Source: Diaporthe sp. PMI_573 (lineage: Eukaryota; Ascomycota; Sordariomycetes; Diaporthales; Diaporthaceae). From it: DNA of 64,000 nucleotides. Location of the stretch: contig JAJTUP010000026.1 of NCBI GenBank assembly GCA_021399435.1, positions 310,001 through 374,000 of the forward strand, read 5' to 3'. Below, piece by piece: positions 1 through 10,891 of this stretch. Under the pieces are notes generated by a model. That model saw nothing but the letters and a program-made list of their open reading frames with translations, made no database searches and was not told the DNA's origin. Position 1 is the first letter of the stretch. Each line of letters starts with the position of its first letter. A program made the translations under genes and the position numbers.

Positions 1-1323
1 TCCCTGGAAACAGCCCCTCTCACAGGCGAGGAACCGCTCCCTATCACCGCAGTCCTATCGCCATCGAGGTCGGGATCATATTCCTCTTCCACTGGGCCCT
101 TGACCTTTCTGCCTTCTTTGACCGACTTCACGTCAGCCTCGTCCTCCAGCTGGATCGACCCGCTGCGCCGGCGGAGTCGGTGAGGGTCGGGGTCGTCGTC
201 GCTCCCAGGCTCAGCAATCCTCTCATACGTGCCTCCCGACGCTCCGGAGCCGTCATGGCCCTCGTTTTCATCCTTGCTTGCCGGCTTCTTGATGAAGGAG
301 TCGATAATGTAATACTGCATCGCGTTCATGATGAGGGGGAAGAGCATCATCACGAACACGATCTGGACCCTCTCGTTCCCCTCGGTCCAGCCCAGTGCCC
401 AGTCACCAACGCGGGAGATCCACGGCAGCATCAAGAAGATGATGAGAACGCAGAGCTTCATGCCGAACAGACCGCAGAAGTAGATGACCGACTGTTTGAG
501 CCACCACCACGCGTTGGGTGGGTTTCCATAGTTGCCTGACTGGATCGACTCTGGTGGTTGGCCAAGGGGCGTGTAGGAGACGAGACCGGTGAAGACGCGT
601 AGGAGGAGGATAAGGATGGGGATGCCGAGTGTTGTCTGATACGATCGGTTAGATACTTTGGGATGCCTCGAATACTCGGGAAAGACGAGACAGCCGGGCA
701 TGTCTGCCTCGGGGCCAACTTACATCAATAGCAAGGTTCAACAGATAGAACGAGCAAGGGTTCGGCGTGTAGTCGTCGTCGGGTGCTCCGCCGTCCTGCC
801 CGTCCCGGCGCACCAGGGTGCGCACCACCATCATCGACACAGCCCGCACGGTTGCAGCGGAGGCCGGCTCGACCTTGATGGAGAAGCGCCCGCTTGTGAG
901 CATGGACATGAACACGTTCGCGACGTGCACCAGGACCGAGCCGAACACCTGCTTCGACGCATCAAAGAACCAGATCTTTAGAGGCCGCTGCGGCCGCTCC
1001 CGCCACCTCTTGTACACCAGAGACATCAGGGCCAGGCCGCCGAGTGCCAGCTGCACGAGGAGCGCGAATGGGCCTAGCAGGCGGCACTCGCCCTGGTCGT
1101 CGCCACTGTTCCCGCCGGTTGCCATCATCGCGGTCGGCGTGGATGCTATGCTTGTTGTCGTCGTAGTCATGATCGTGCTGTCGAACACATCGACGCCCAC
1201 CGGGGTGGGCAAAGGTGTGTTCGGCGCTGTGGCTATGGCAAATGCGGCGGACGAGGTGAGTTGTTGGCGATCAACGAGCTCGCGGACGATGTGGTTGATC
1301 GCAGCGTTTGCCAGTGCGGCCAT
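1..1323 (-). CDS. STIMATE/YPL162C-like vacuolar membrane protein, 3' end outside window
   Basis: Multipass membrane protein resembling the fungal YPL162C/TMEM110 (STIMATE) family; the yeast member is vacuolar and the animal members sit at ER-plasma membrane contacts. Exon 1 is 1323 to 724 and exon 2 runs from 635 past base 1; the intron (723 to 636) has a GTAAGT donor and a CAG acceptor and keeps frame. About 75 low-complexity residues precede a hydrophobic block beginning CRLLGPFALLVQ (about residue 80), then RPLKIWFFDASKQ (113-125), more membrane segments, and across the splice the family signature NPCSFYLLNLAID-TTLGI. Further membrane segments in exon 2 are followed by an acidic, charged cytosolic tail that leaves the window. 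The ATG at 1323 was chosen; the frame is open upstream but has no better ATG near a homologous start. Family assignment is from recognised motifs; localisation is inferred from the family. Confidence 0.8.
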
Positions 1324-3033
1324 GTAAGCAGAGCGCACGAGGTCGCGGTGTAGGCAGCCGTAGAAATTGGGGACGGAGGCTCGAGGTTGCCTCGTGTGAC
1401 TCCGCACGCCCTCTGGCCTGCAGAGTGTCGACGTCAGGGGCGGTGCTAAACGGATGCGGGAAAGGCAGATCTGCAAAGTGGTCTAAGCCGTGTGCCGTGT
1501 GCCGTGTGCCGTGTGCCGTGTGCCTTGGGGTCGCGTGTTCAGCCAGTTGAGTTTTAAGACCAGGTGATGGTGTGAGGCATACAGTCTCGAAGTAAAGCTC
1601 GCCCGCGGAAATGTTGCAGTCGATTGAACCGTCCAGAGAGAACAGCAGAATAGAAACGACACGAAACGAAACGATGGAGCACCGAAGCCTCGCGCGCTTG
1701 CAGCTGTGTTGAATAATAAAAGGAGAGATGGACAAGTCGCCCGGTCACAAATCAGAGGCCAAGGAGTAGGAGCGGTAGGTAACAGTCAGTCATTCATAAG
1801 GAGAGGCGATGCAGCGCCTACCTAGGTGCCCAGGCTTTGCCCAGACACGGCGCCTGAGGCGGAGGTGCCTCCAGGTGCCCTCAGGTGGTCGGCTGTGAAA
1901 TCCTTGGGCCGGGCCCTTGCCGAATCATGAAACGTCATTGACCTAGGAGGTCACATCCTCTGGGCCAAAAGAGGGTCTGGGGCTGCAGGCACTTTGCTAA
2001 GCTTAACTTCGATACAGTCGAGGTGTTCCGAGCACAAAATGGGGGCCCGGTCACGCCCCGGCAGCAAGGCAATGCAATTTCGCTGGTTAAAGCACACATC
2101 TCGGCTCCTTCTGCCGGGCTGGCAGGCTGGGGCCTAGCGCCAGCAAACTGTCAGCAACCCTCAGGGCCGCCTGTTGCTAAGGCCAACCCTTAATGTAACA
2201 TTCCGGGGCAGGCGGCGCTGGCTTCATCCCATCACAGCCCACGTACAATCACAACCCCTCGGGTGCTGCTCAGGCAAGTCCGAGCTACTACGCAGAACAC
2301 TGGCAGTCTCGCATGCGTTGTGCGAGCACATACGAGTCAGCTGGTCAGTCAGTAGTGCAACACTGCAGTACTACGGTTGGCACAAACAGCATACCATCAG
2401 GGAGGAGTCATCGTCATCTCAATTGTGGACTTTAGTCCAGATATGCCCTGTCACGGCATAGCCCAGTCCGCCCCAGTGATAAGCTCGATAACCTTGACGA
2501 AAACAGAAATAAGAGTCGCCCCAACCGCGGGTACCTTGACAATGAGAAAACGCGCTGCAGCCGCCCACGTAGAGAATGAGGGCGGTATCCTTCAAGAGAC
2601 CAATCTGATGCCGAGACAACGAAGCAACGCCCTGTCGTTCATAATGAAAGTAGACTCCCCATACCAGGATCCTGGAGTCATCCGTCGCATGCAAAATTTC
2701 AAGTTTGCCGAGCAAGACCAAGCGGGGTGTGCCCACACTAGTGATATGCTTCCCCAGCTCCCCCAATGTTGTGCTTGCCGCCTCGAAATTTCGTTCGTGT
2801 GGCGGCCGTGCTCAAGCGCACTCGGGGACGGTCGGGAGAAGACCACGGACGAAGCCGGAGAATGAATTCCTAGATCCTCCAGTCTTCATAGGGGTCGGTC
2901 TGCTCTTCTTGGGAATCGGTCGCGGGGCCGATCTGGGAGGGGTGAGAGTCTTCGAAGACGAGGTTTTCGAAGGGGAAGACGGGCCTGCAGGACGTCGTGT
3001 TTGCAGGTGCTTGTCCCGAGGCCCGTCAAATTG
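1324..3033. other. Intergenic: promoter side of STIMATE-like gene and 3' flank of SF3B6
   Basis: No gene could be supported. It holds the 7-bp repeat and, close to SF3B6, a 52-codon coding-like minus-strand frame at 3025-2870 discussed as a finding. Open frames on both strands around 2377-2865 lack ATG starts and known motifs. Confidence 0.6.
1487..1524. repeat. 7-bp tandem repeat, about 5.4 copies
   Basis: Perfect tandem copies of GCCGTGT, about 160 bp upstream of the STIMATE-like start codon. A simple microsatellite; no function is implied. Confidence 0.9.
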
Positions 3034-3810
3034 TCAATCGATGCCGTGTTGCTTCTTGAGCTGCGCTAAATTCTCCTTGCGTGCCTCGAGGTCCTCTTTT
3101 GACTTGGCCATCTTCTCTGGCTGGTGGTATAGTACTGCCGGACTGGGTTAGCGGAAGGGGTCTTGGTGAGCGGAGGGGCCGGCTGTTGTGTGTCAAGACT
3201 CACCGACAAGGTAACGGCCCTGGAAGTTGAAGCCGTTCAACTTGTCGCACGCCTGCTTCGCATCCATGACGTCTTCATAGACGACGAAGGCAGTTCCCTT
3301 TGTGTTGCTCGCAATGCCCTGGCGGACCTGGCTGCGGGGGCCGTCAGTATCGAGGCCAACATCAAGAACGGAAGGAGGTGGCACGTACCGAATGGGCCCG
3401 TACTTGCCGAAGAGCTCGAAGAGCTCCTCCGGTGTCACGTTGTAGCTGCGATGACCTGTCAGCATCGATGTGCCCAGATGAGAGGATGGGGGAGGGGGGT
3501 AACGACAACGAACCTTAGATTCTTGACGAACAAAGCTCTAGACATGGTGAAGATTGAGTCAGCAAGGGTCCTCAAGTCCAAGGGTGAGGTCGCGTTGGGA
3601 CCAGATAGACCGAGGCGCAAGGCAGCGGAGGTCTCGTGTGTTGCCTGAAGGGCCGTGACGGAGTGAACGTTGGGCGGTGGTGACACGGAGCAAGCCATTG
3701 GGCGGCGGACATTGCGTGACCGGTTCGGACTACAGGGTGCTGGGCCAAGGGATAGAGATCTAGGCTACGTACCGATTTACCTCCGGAGCAAGTTTACCGG
3801 CGCGACTCAT
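3034..3810 (-). CDS. SF3B6: Splicing factor 3B subunit 6 (p14/SF3b14)
   Basis: Small RRM protein of the U2 snRNP SF3b complex that lies at the branch-point adenosine. Five exons: 3810-3773, 3537-3514, 3445-3389, 3331-3204 and 3134-3034, total 348 nt, 115 residues, all junctions in phase. The product starts [20 protein letters not shown], continues through the RRM with [18 protein letters not shown] and [20 protein letters not shown], and ends in the conserved [20 protein letters not shown] followed by QLKKQHGID. The length equals the usual fungal size. Four introns in a 115-residue gene is a high density but every splice site is canonical. The gene is transcribed divergently from the Cys-rich orphan at 4881. 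Identification is very secure. Confidence 0.95.
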
Positions 3811-4880
3811 ATCTTGATGGCCGTGTCTGCTGGTACCTTCACAATCGAATGATCGTAGGTAGGATTATGTGTGGTGGTTGTTGAGATGGGTGATGGGTTG
3901 GACGCGGGCGAATGGCGGATGTCCAGAGGCACGGGTGTGGTCGGAGGAAGGATGCGAGGCGAAAGGTCGTCTTGGAAGTTGGACGCGGATGGGCGACTCC
4001 CCTCCCCACTTCTTAGGCAGCACGTGCTCCCAATTGGGTACCTGGGTACACCCCATCTGGCCCGCGCTGCGCCGCCTGTTTAAACACCACTCGCTCCCCG
4101 ACCGTGCGAACAACGGCTGGAACTTGCCCGTCAATCAACAAGATACGGTGACTACTCCGTGGCGGAACACCTCTCCTTATCTGCACCACAAATCTCCCTA
4201 CGAGGCTCGCGTACTCATCCATCCCACGGCAGTACCTACTAGTTGACCTACACACTTATCGCATGCATAATGCGAGACGACCTCTGCCAATCCTGATCCA
4301 AGCCATGACGTGTAACGTGGAGCCCAAGGGTTAGGAGATGGCTCCCCTTCATGCATGGCTGGTAGGGCGACGTTCGTGATCAGGAACTGCGATGAGGGCA
4401 GCGCTGTTGCCTGCCGGCGGGCGCCTAGACCTCGCGTCAAAGTAAACAAGCACCTTGCGACGGTGGATCATAAACAACAAAGAATGCCAAATGTGAAGGA
4501 GAGGGACTGTATCATCACCAGCTGCTTCCCTCCGGTAGATCTCACATCGCTGGCTCATTGGGCGAGAAATTTCGTCGCCGCCTCGCAGGGTTATTAGCTG
4601 AACCTGCATGTGCTAACGATTAACCCGCTTACCGTACCGTCTCCTCCCACCCCTTTGACTTGTCCTACTCCTGCACGCCGTACACAACACCAACTCTCGT
4701 TTTCGCCTCACCCAAGAACAAGTGACATTGGACATCGTGCGCCGCAGCTTGCACCCCCTCTTCACAACACTCAAGTCTCTCTTGGGGGCCATCACTCACT
4801 CCGTTCAGTGGCAGCGCCGCGGGGCGTGAATTATCGGCGCTTAGCCCGCCAGCTGAGAATCAGTAGACCCGGGCGTAGCG
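3811..4880. other. Divergent promoter region, SF3B6 (-) and Cys-rich orphan (+)
   Basis: About 1.07 kb with no supportable gene. Pyrimidine-rich stretches occur at about 4630-4760 upstream of the plus-strand gene. Several short open frames overlap each other and show no coding character. Confidence 0.6.
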
Positions 4881-5741
4881 ATGCCTTCGCTCACTCAGCC
4901 TCTCTCGAAGAAGAGGAGGCACGATGACTTCGACGCCAACGCCGAGTACCACATATTGTATGGGCAACTATTCGACACATCACCAGCTGCGTCCCTCGCT
5001 GACAAGCTCAACCTCAGCCCCCAGGACCTCCACCGCGACATCTACGCACAGCGCCATGGCCCACCGCCAAGGAAGATCATCTCGCTCTCAAGCCCGCGGG
5101 CCAAGAAGCTGCGCATGATGACGGAGCAGCAAGACAACGAACAACAAACACCATATTCGGTCCACACACTCCAACAAACGAGCCCAAGGCCAGCCCCCCT
5201 TGCACCATCTTCACGACACAACCACGCCAGGTCGCCATCTGCCAGCAAGCTGGGGTCAAGGACAACAATCACCACAAACGTGCTCGCGCCGTGCCACATC
5301 TGCCACCGGAAGCCCACGAAAAAGACCGACCTCGACTCGTACGCCGACTGCCAGGGCTGTGGCGAGAGGACATGCTACGTCTGCATGCGGGAATGCCTAG
5401 GGTGGGCCACGACACCTCGGGACAGCCGCAGCCCCAACGACGGCGACGACTACGACGACGACGAGAAGGAGGAGGAGGTGCTGATGCGGGATGAGGACAC
5501 CAATGGCGAGCACGAACAAGGGGAAGGCTGCACGGGGAACGACCACTCGTTCAACATGGAGGACGCCCCGCCGGAGGACTCACAGCCTGACCACGACAAC
5601 CTACGGGCCGACCACAGGATAAGGGAGGGGACATGGGTCAAGGAAGGAGGCACGGGCCATCGAGGGAGGATATGCAGCCGGTGCTGCCTCGAGGAAGGCG
5701 CGGAAGGCGAGGTCACCTGCCTGGGCTGTCTCGCGGCCTAG
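4881..5741 (+). CDS. Cys-rich putative zinc-binding protein, uncharacterised
   Basis: Intronless 286-residue protein that I do not recognise by name. The N-terminus has a basic nuclear-localisation-like patch (SKKRRHDD, residues 9-16), then a helix-like stretch and a long polar, disordered linker. A cysteine cluster follows at residues 138, 141, 157, 160, 165, 168 and 172, with CxxC pairs in PCHICHR, CQGCGERTCYVC and MREC. An acidic insert (about 188-245) separates this from a second set at residues 265, 268, 269, 280 and 283 (ICSRCCLEE, CLGC). The pattern suggests a split RING-, PHD- or B-box-like cross-brace fold. A nuclear role is an inference from the basic patch. The start ATG opens the compact conserved-looking N-terminus. 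Confidence 0.7.
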   Translation: MPSLTQPLSKKRRHDDFDANAEYHILYGQLFDTSPAASLADKLNLSPQDLHRDIYAQRHGPPPRKIISLSSPRAKKLRMMTEQQDNEQQTPYSVHTLQQTSPRPAPLAPSSRHNHARSPSASKLGSRTTITTNVLAPCHICHRKPTKKTDLDSYADCQGCGERTCYVCMRECLGWATTPRDSRSPNDGDDYDDDEKEEEVLMRDEDTNGEHEQGEGCTGNDHSFNMEDAPPEDSQPDHDNLRADHRIREGTWVKEGGTGHRGRICSRCCLEEGAEGEVTCLGCLAA

Positions 5742-6259
5742 CATTTACGGTATGCCAGAGGAGGTCGGCTGGAGGTCGGCTGGAGGGCATCTAGTCGCCT
5801 AGACATTACCCAGTCTTCGACCTGAGCCAGGTCTGGTCATCGCTTCAAAAGCGTGCCCAGTACATGAGATGGTCCACATGAATCATGGCTCGCCTTGCAA
5901 ATATTCTCTTCCTTTGGCGGTTCAGCCCCTCGGAACTCGGCCGGGGGTTCTACTGTTTTGAGATACAGGTTCTGCCAGCTTTGATGTCATGGTTTTGGGA
6001 AGGAAGAGTATAGGAGAGGAATTGGGCAACCGCCAGGCGTACGGAATATTCTTGGGGGAAGCACGCCAATGAGGATAATTATGTAGATACCACAGGAAAG
6101 GAGGCCAGGATATAACCCAATATGATCATCAAACGGGCCCGTCTCTATGCTGTCTAACGTGAATGTGCCTAGCAACTCCCTAGTGTTCCCATATTCATAC
6201 AAGCAAGCCGTAGCAGCAGCATCACATCCCAGCCACAAGAGCCTCCAGAGTGTCCCCAT
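5742..6259. other. Convergent 3' flanks
   Basis: About 520 bp between two convergent stop codons. It holds a short direct duplication (AGGTCGGCTGG twice near 5762-5785) and otherwise only the 3' untranslated regions of the two neighbours. Confidence 0.6.
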
Positions 6260-7696
6260 CTAGTTGTACTGCATGTACGACGCAGTAGAGTTGAACTTGA
6301 GGTTGCCCTTGATGACCTTCTCCACCGCGCTGAGGAAGTCCTTCTCCGTGGCGACCTTTCTCCGTGCCCGGATGGCAAACATGCCCGCCTCGGTACACAC
6401 ACTGCGCAGTTCAGCGCCTGTGGCGTTGGGGCACAGCCGGGAGATGAGCTCCCACCGGATGTCACGCTCGACGGACATGCTCTTGGCGTGGATGCGGAGG
6501 ATGTTCGCACGGCCGTCGAGGTCGGGCAGCGAGAACTCGATCTTACGGTCGATACGACCCGGCCTCATGAGCGCCGGGTCCAGGGTCGACGGCCTGTTGG
6601 TGGCAAACATGACCTTGATGTTGCCACGGGCATCGAACCCATCCAGCTGCGTGATCAGCTCCAGCATCGTCCGCTGCACCTCGTTGTCACCTCCCGCGCC
6701 GTCGTCGAACCGCGCACCGCCGATAGCGTCAATCTCGTCGAAGAAGATGATACAGGCCTTCTTCGTGCGCGCCATCTCAAACAGCTCCCGGACCATACGT
6801 GCGCCCTCGCCGACGTATTTCTGCACCAGCTCGGAGCCAATGACACGGATAAAGGTCGCGTCTGTCCGATTTGCCACAGCACGTGCGCAGAGGGTCTTTC
6901 CGGTGCCTGGGGGTCCGTACAGAAGTGCGCCCTTGGGCGGGTCGATGCCCAGGTTGACGAAGCGCTCGGGCGACAGGAGAGGCATCTCGACGACCTCGCG
7001 CAGCTTCTCGACCTGCTCTTTGCAACCTCCCACGTCGCCGTATGTGACGTCGGGCTTCTCCTCCACGGTCATCATGGTGACGCTCGCATCGATCTTGGGC
7101 GGCAGGGGAAGCATGATCTGGTACTTGTTGCGGTCGACACCGACGCGCATGCCCTCCTCGATGTCGGTGGGGGAGACGCGCTCGCCGAGCTGCACGACGA
7201 ACTTGGCGATCTGCTTGACGTTGATGACATATTTGCTCTTGGAGTCGTCCTTCTCGTCCGGGATGATCTTTGTGCACCGCGCTACCTGAAGCGGCTGCTC
7301 TTCCGACATTCGTTGACGATCGGCTGGGACATCCCAGAGGTGTGGCGGTGCAAGACCGGTGTCTGACTCTTTTACCCCAATCTTCTCATCCACGCTTTGT
7401 TGCCTCTCTTTTATCTGCTGCTCCAGCTTCTTGAGGGCGGCCCCGTATGGCGCGGCGCCGTAGGTTTTGAGTACTTGGATATCCCTAGAATCGTCGTCAA
7501 CACAGCTGGGTCTCCATGCAGGTCGGGTCAAGTACGGACTCATCGGAGAGTGGCGTGATCTTCTTTTCCTCTACCTCATCGTCGGCGTAGGTCTTCTGGT
7601 ACTTCTCCCAGCTCGAACCGGTGGCAGACGGCTGTTGTTTCGTTAGCACGGACAGCTGCGAGGGCGGCAACAAGACCGACGAGGCTGGCTCACCAT
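6260..7696 (-). CDS. RPT1: 26S proteasome regulatory subunit Rpt1 (AAA ATPase)
   Basis: One of six AAA ATPases of the 19S particle base, which unfolds substrates and opens the 20S gate. Exon 1 is just the ATG (7696-7694); exon 2 is 7631-7540; exon 3 is 7484-6260; total 1,320 nt, 439 residues. Intron 1 has donor GTGAGC, branch point GCTAAC and acceptor CAG. The N-terminus reads [20 protein letters not shown] and [20 protein letters not shown], typical of Rpt1. Walker A GPPGTGKT is at about 222-229, Walker B IIFFDEID at about 277-284, then the sensor ATNRP and the arginine finger region RPGRIDRK. It ends MQYN with no HbYX motif, as expected for Rpt1. Identification is very secure. Confidence 0.96.
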
Positions 7697-8141
7697 CTTG
7701 GCTGGTGTTGGGAGTCAAACGGTCCCCCAAATACGAGTGCTTGAAGATGTCGGGTGGGAAAGAGCTTGGTTGCGCGATAAGAAGCAGGGTGGGGGGTTGA
7801 AGGGTTTGGGTATGTGGTTTGTCGAGGTGACGTTGAGGTGGAAGGGGCGGCTTGACGGCTGTATGTAAGCTTGGGCGCTGTAAAGGTGACGGCGCTGCCG
7901 TAATCCGAAGTTGCCTGCTGCTTGCTCTGCTGTGCTGGCTTCTGGTGCCACACCCCAGTCAGGCAAGCTTGGGCAAGCTGAGCCTCGACCCCTGCACGTT
8001 CACCTACCACCCAGACGACGACATTTCAGACGCAGCCACTGACTGGGTCCCAAATGTGTACATGCAAGGCTTGGCTTGGCAATCAAGTAGGGCGGTTGAG
8101 AGTGCTCACTGCCCAAGACTTTGGAATTTATCTCCATGGGC

Positions 8142-8188
8142 ACACACACACACACACACAGAGACACACACACACTCTCTCTCTCTCC
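8142..8188. repeat. CA/CT dinucleotide microsatellite
   Basis: Runs of CA, a GAGA interruption, more CA, then a CT tract. It ends just before the 15-bp minisatellite. Confidence 0.9.
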
Positions 8189-8199
8189 TCTTCTCTTGA

Positions 8200-8368
8200 C
8201 CTCCTGTGGCATAAACTCCTGTGGCATAATTTTCTACAGGATAGTTTCTGTAGGATAAACCTCGTGTGGGATCACCTCATTTAGGATATCCTGTTGCCTC
8301 CCATGGAGTAATCTTCTACACGATGACCTCCTATAGAACAATCTGTGGTTTAACCTCCTGCCTACTGA
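8200..8368 (+). repeat. Degenerate 15-bp minisatellite, array A
   Basis: About ten diverged units with 15-nt periodicity and consensus close to CCTCCTGTGGGATAA. Examples are the units at 8200, 8215, 8230, 8245, 8260, 8275 and 8327. The register slips near 8305. The same repeat occurs as its reverse complement at 11105-11290, beyond the CCT4 gene. Confidence 0.75.
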
Positions 8369-8537
8369 TAGGTAGTCTTGGGTTGGTGAGGTCGCACTGT
8401 ACAGGCCTGTCGAGATGGAGTGCAAAGCAGGGTTCAAATGGTGTCATCTGATTATGCTATGGGCATGCGATTTTCTAGGGCGAAGTTTATAAAGCCACTC
8501 TTGCCATATCTGGTTGACCCTTTCCTACACTGACCCA

Positions 8538-10268
8538 TCATCTACTAAGCGCAATGTCGTCTATTCTCAAGATCATCTTGACCGTCTCCGCCGCCAACTC
8601 AATCGCGCTCGTGCTCACCAGCAGCGGCTGCAGCACGTTCTCCTTGGATATGTTGGAGTTGACACCTCCGGTCTTGATGCTCACACCCGCGTTCCTCTCG
8701 CCCAACTCGTGGCGGTGTCGCAGATCCGTGACGACTCTGATTGGGTTCAAGCCAGCATTCTCGGCCAGGGTCGTCGGGATGACCTCCATCGCCTCGGCAA
8801 AGGCTTTCCAGCAGATGGACTCGGTTCCTGTCAGCTCTCGTGATCGCTTGGACAGCTGAGCGGCAATTTCGATCTCAGGAGCACCACCGCCTGCAATCAG
8901 GGCCTTCTTCTTCACCAAACATCGCACCACGCAAAGGGCATCGTGCAGGGAACGCTCCGCCTCGTCGAGGATAAGCGAGTTTGCGCCTCGGACGACGACA
9001 GAAACAGTCTTGCCTGCAGACTTGGTGCCGGTCACCTTGACCATGCGAGAGCCTGAAGACTGTACCTCCTCCACGAGGTCAGCGCTGCCGAGCTTGTCTT
9101 CCGTAAACGAATCGATGTCCGCAACGGGCTTGCAGCCCGTGGACTTGCAAATGAATTCAACCTCGTCGCGCTCGATGTCCTTGATGACCAGAATGTTGAG
9201 CTTGGCGAGGAAGTGGAGGGACAGGTCGTTAACAGCGTCCCGCAGGATGGACTTCTGGATGAGCAGGACGTTGCACTTGGACTTCTTGATTTTCTTGGCC
9301 ATGTTCAGCAGGTACATGCGCTCCTCCTTCACAATCTTGTCCATTTGGCGGTAGTCGTTGACCGAGATTGTGTTCTCCATGTCTGGCTTGGGCGGGCTGA
9401 GCTGGAACTGGATGAGACCAATCTTGGCCTTCTCCATGCGGATGGGACCGCCCGCGTTCTTGATGACAGGCTGGGTGAGTACCACGCCGTCCACCAGTTC
9501 GCTGTCCTCGATCGTACCGCCAACCTTCTTGATGGTCCTGATATTCTTGAGGTCCACATTGTCCGCGGTCTTGAGGTCTATCGTCTTGGTGACGGAGTTG
9601 ACGGCCATGGGCCCAAGCAGGTTGGCGTACTGCGAGACGATCTTTGAGGAGAGGGAGGTATTCGCCGCTTGCAGGAGCGCAGAGGTATCCGTGAGAGCGA
9701 TAGGTTGTGACATGTCGTGCAGGACCTCGACGGCGGCATTCGCAGCTCGCTGGAAAGATTCGGATATGACGGAGGGGTGGATGCCTTTTGACAGCAGGCG
9801 GTCGGCTGCGCCAAGCAGAGCACCGCAGATGACCACGACTGATGTTGTGCCGTCACCAGCCTCGACATCTTGTGCATTGGAGAGGTTGACGAGCATCTTG
9901 GCTGTGGGGTGAAGGACAGACATGCTCTGCAGCATAGTGCTGCCATCGTTTGTGATTATCGTCTCGCCCTTTCCGCTACGGATCATCTTGTCCATTCCAC
10001 GTGGTCCCAGTGAGGTCCTGATGGCGTCGGCAACAGCTTGAATGCAGATTAGTATGTTTCATTTCGTGGTGAGTGGGAGGGGGTTGCATACCTCTCGCGG
10101 CGACAATGTTGGAGGAACGGACGGCCAAGGGCTTCTCCTTGTTCTAAAAGGGGCTGTTAGATGCCATCATGTGTCCACACAGCAGCTCCTTGGAGCTTCA
10201 GGGAGCTGACTACTCACGCGGAAAGTGTTGTTTCCACCGCCCGACGGTGCCTCTGTTGCGGTCGCCAT
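8538..10268 (-). CDS. CCT4: T-complex protein 1 subunit delta (CCT4)
   Basis: Subunit of the cytosolic CCT/TRiC chaperonin that folds actin, tubulin and WD40 proteins. Exons are 10268-10218, 10143-10092 and 10036-8538, total 1,602 nt, 533 residues, in phase throughout. The N-terminal exons give [20 protein letters not shown] then [20 protein letters not shown]. The nucleotide-binding GDGTTSVVV and the late motif [10 protein letters not shown] are intact, and the protein ends DDIALSR. Length and motif order match the delta subunit. The gene sits between two copies of an unusual 15-bp repeat in opposite orientation, both outside the coding region. Confidence 0.95.
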
Positions 10269-10504
10269 TGTGAGCTTGGATGGTGGGGTGGCCGGAATGA
10301 GGGTTTCGGTGCGCAGAGGTTGTTTGGTTGACGAGGTCGGGTCGTGCACTCTGGTTGATGGATTCAAGCTCCGTCCCTATTGCGTACACTTTTCCAGAGA
10401 GACCCCTCGCTGCAGCAGCAGACGCGACGGGAAGTTTTCACAGTACCTAGGCTCCGTTCTCCGGTGGGGCTGCGCTAAGGCGAATCCGGTTAGCTCCCGA
10501 CCGT

Positions 10505-10891
10505 CTACTTAGCTACGAGCGTCCCGCTGCTCCTCGGAGTGCTCGCTGGTGATGACAACCAGCGTCTAATAGCCGGTCGCGTTTGCAATGGGATGTCCAA
10601 CGGCTTGTTTGAGTCGTCGCCGGACACGTCGTCGGACGGATCGCCGGACGGGTCGCCGATTCTGGAGGGGTAAATGTGTTTCTTCCAGCTCTTTGGAAGG
10701 GCACGGATCAGTGGCCACTCGTTGTTCCAACCGATGGGACCGTAGCAACCAGTGATCAAGATGGCGAGGCAAGCTGCTAGGGCGATGAAGAGTCCAATAC
10801 TCTCGATTCCGATCTGCTAGTCGGGGGTCCTGCCGGGGTTGGGGGTGGGACTGGCAGTTTCTGCAGAGTAGGTAGAGATGGTGGGAGCCAT
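10505..10891 (-). CDS. Putative small single-pass membrane protein interrupted by one in-frame TAG
   Basis: From ATG 10891 the frame reads MAPTISTYSAETASPTPNPG then RTPD, meets TAG at 10820-10818, and continues without another stop to 10505. After the TAG come QIGIESIG, a hydrophobic helix LFIALAACLAILITG, then GWNNEWPLIRALPKSWKKHI and an acidic Ser/Asp-rich tail. The whole would be 127 residues. The tail has ordered protein-like composition and one clear transmembrane segment, so the frame looks genuinely coding on both sides of the stop. No plausible intron (donor, branch point, minimum length) spans the TAG. Options are a recent nonsense mutation, programmed readthrough (TAG CAG context) or an unseen upstream exon spliced at the TAG. 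The family is not recognised. Confidence 0.45.

Larger units (their letters stand above)
7697..8537. other. Intergenic: RPT1 promoter and CCT4 3' flank
   Basis: About 840 bp without a gene. It contains the CA/CT microsatellite at 8142-8188 and the 15-bp degenerate repeat array at 8200-8368. Confidence 0.65.

Noticed and set aside
2377..2865. Open frames on both strands near 2.4-2.9 kb
   Set aside because: Both start at non-ATG codons and overlap each other; neither shows a family motif.
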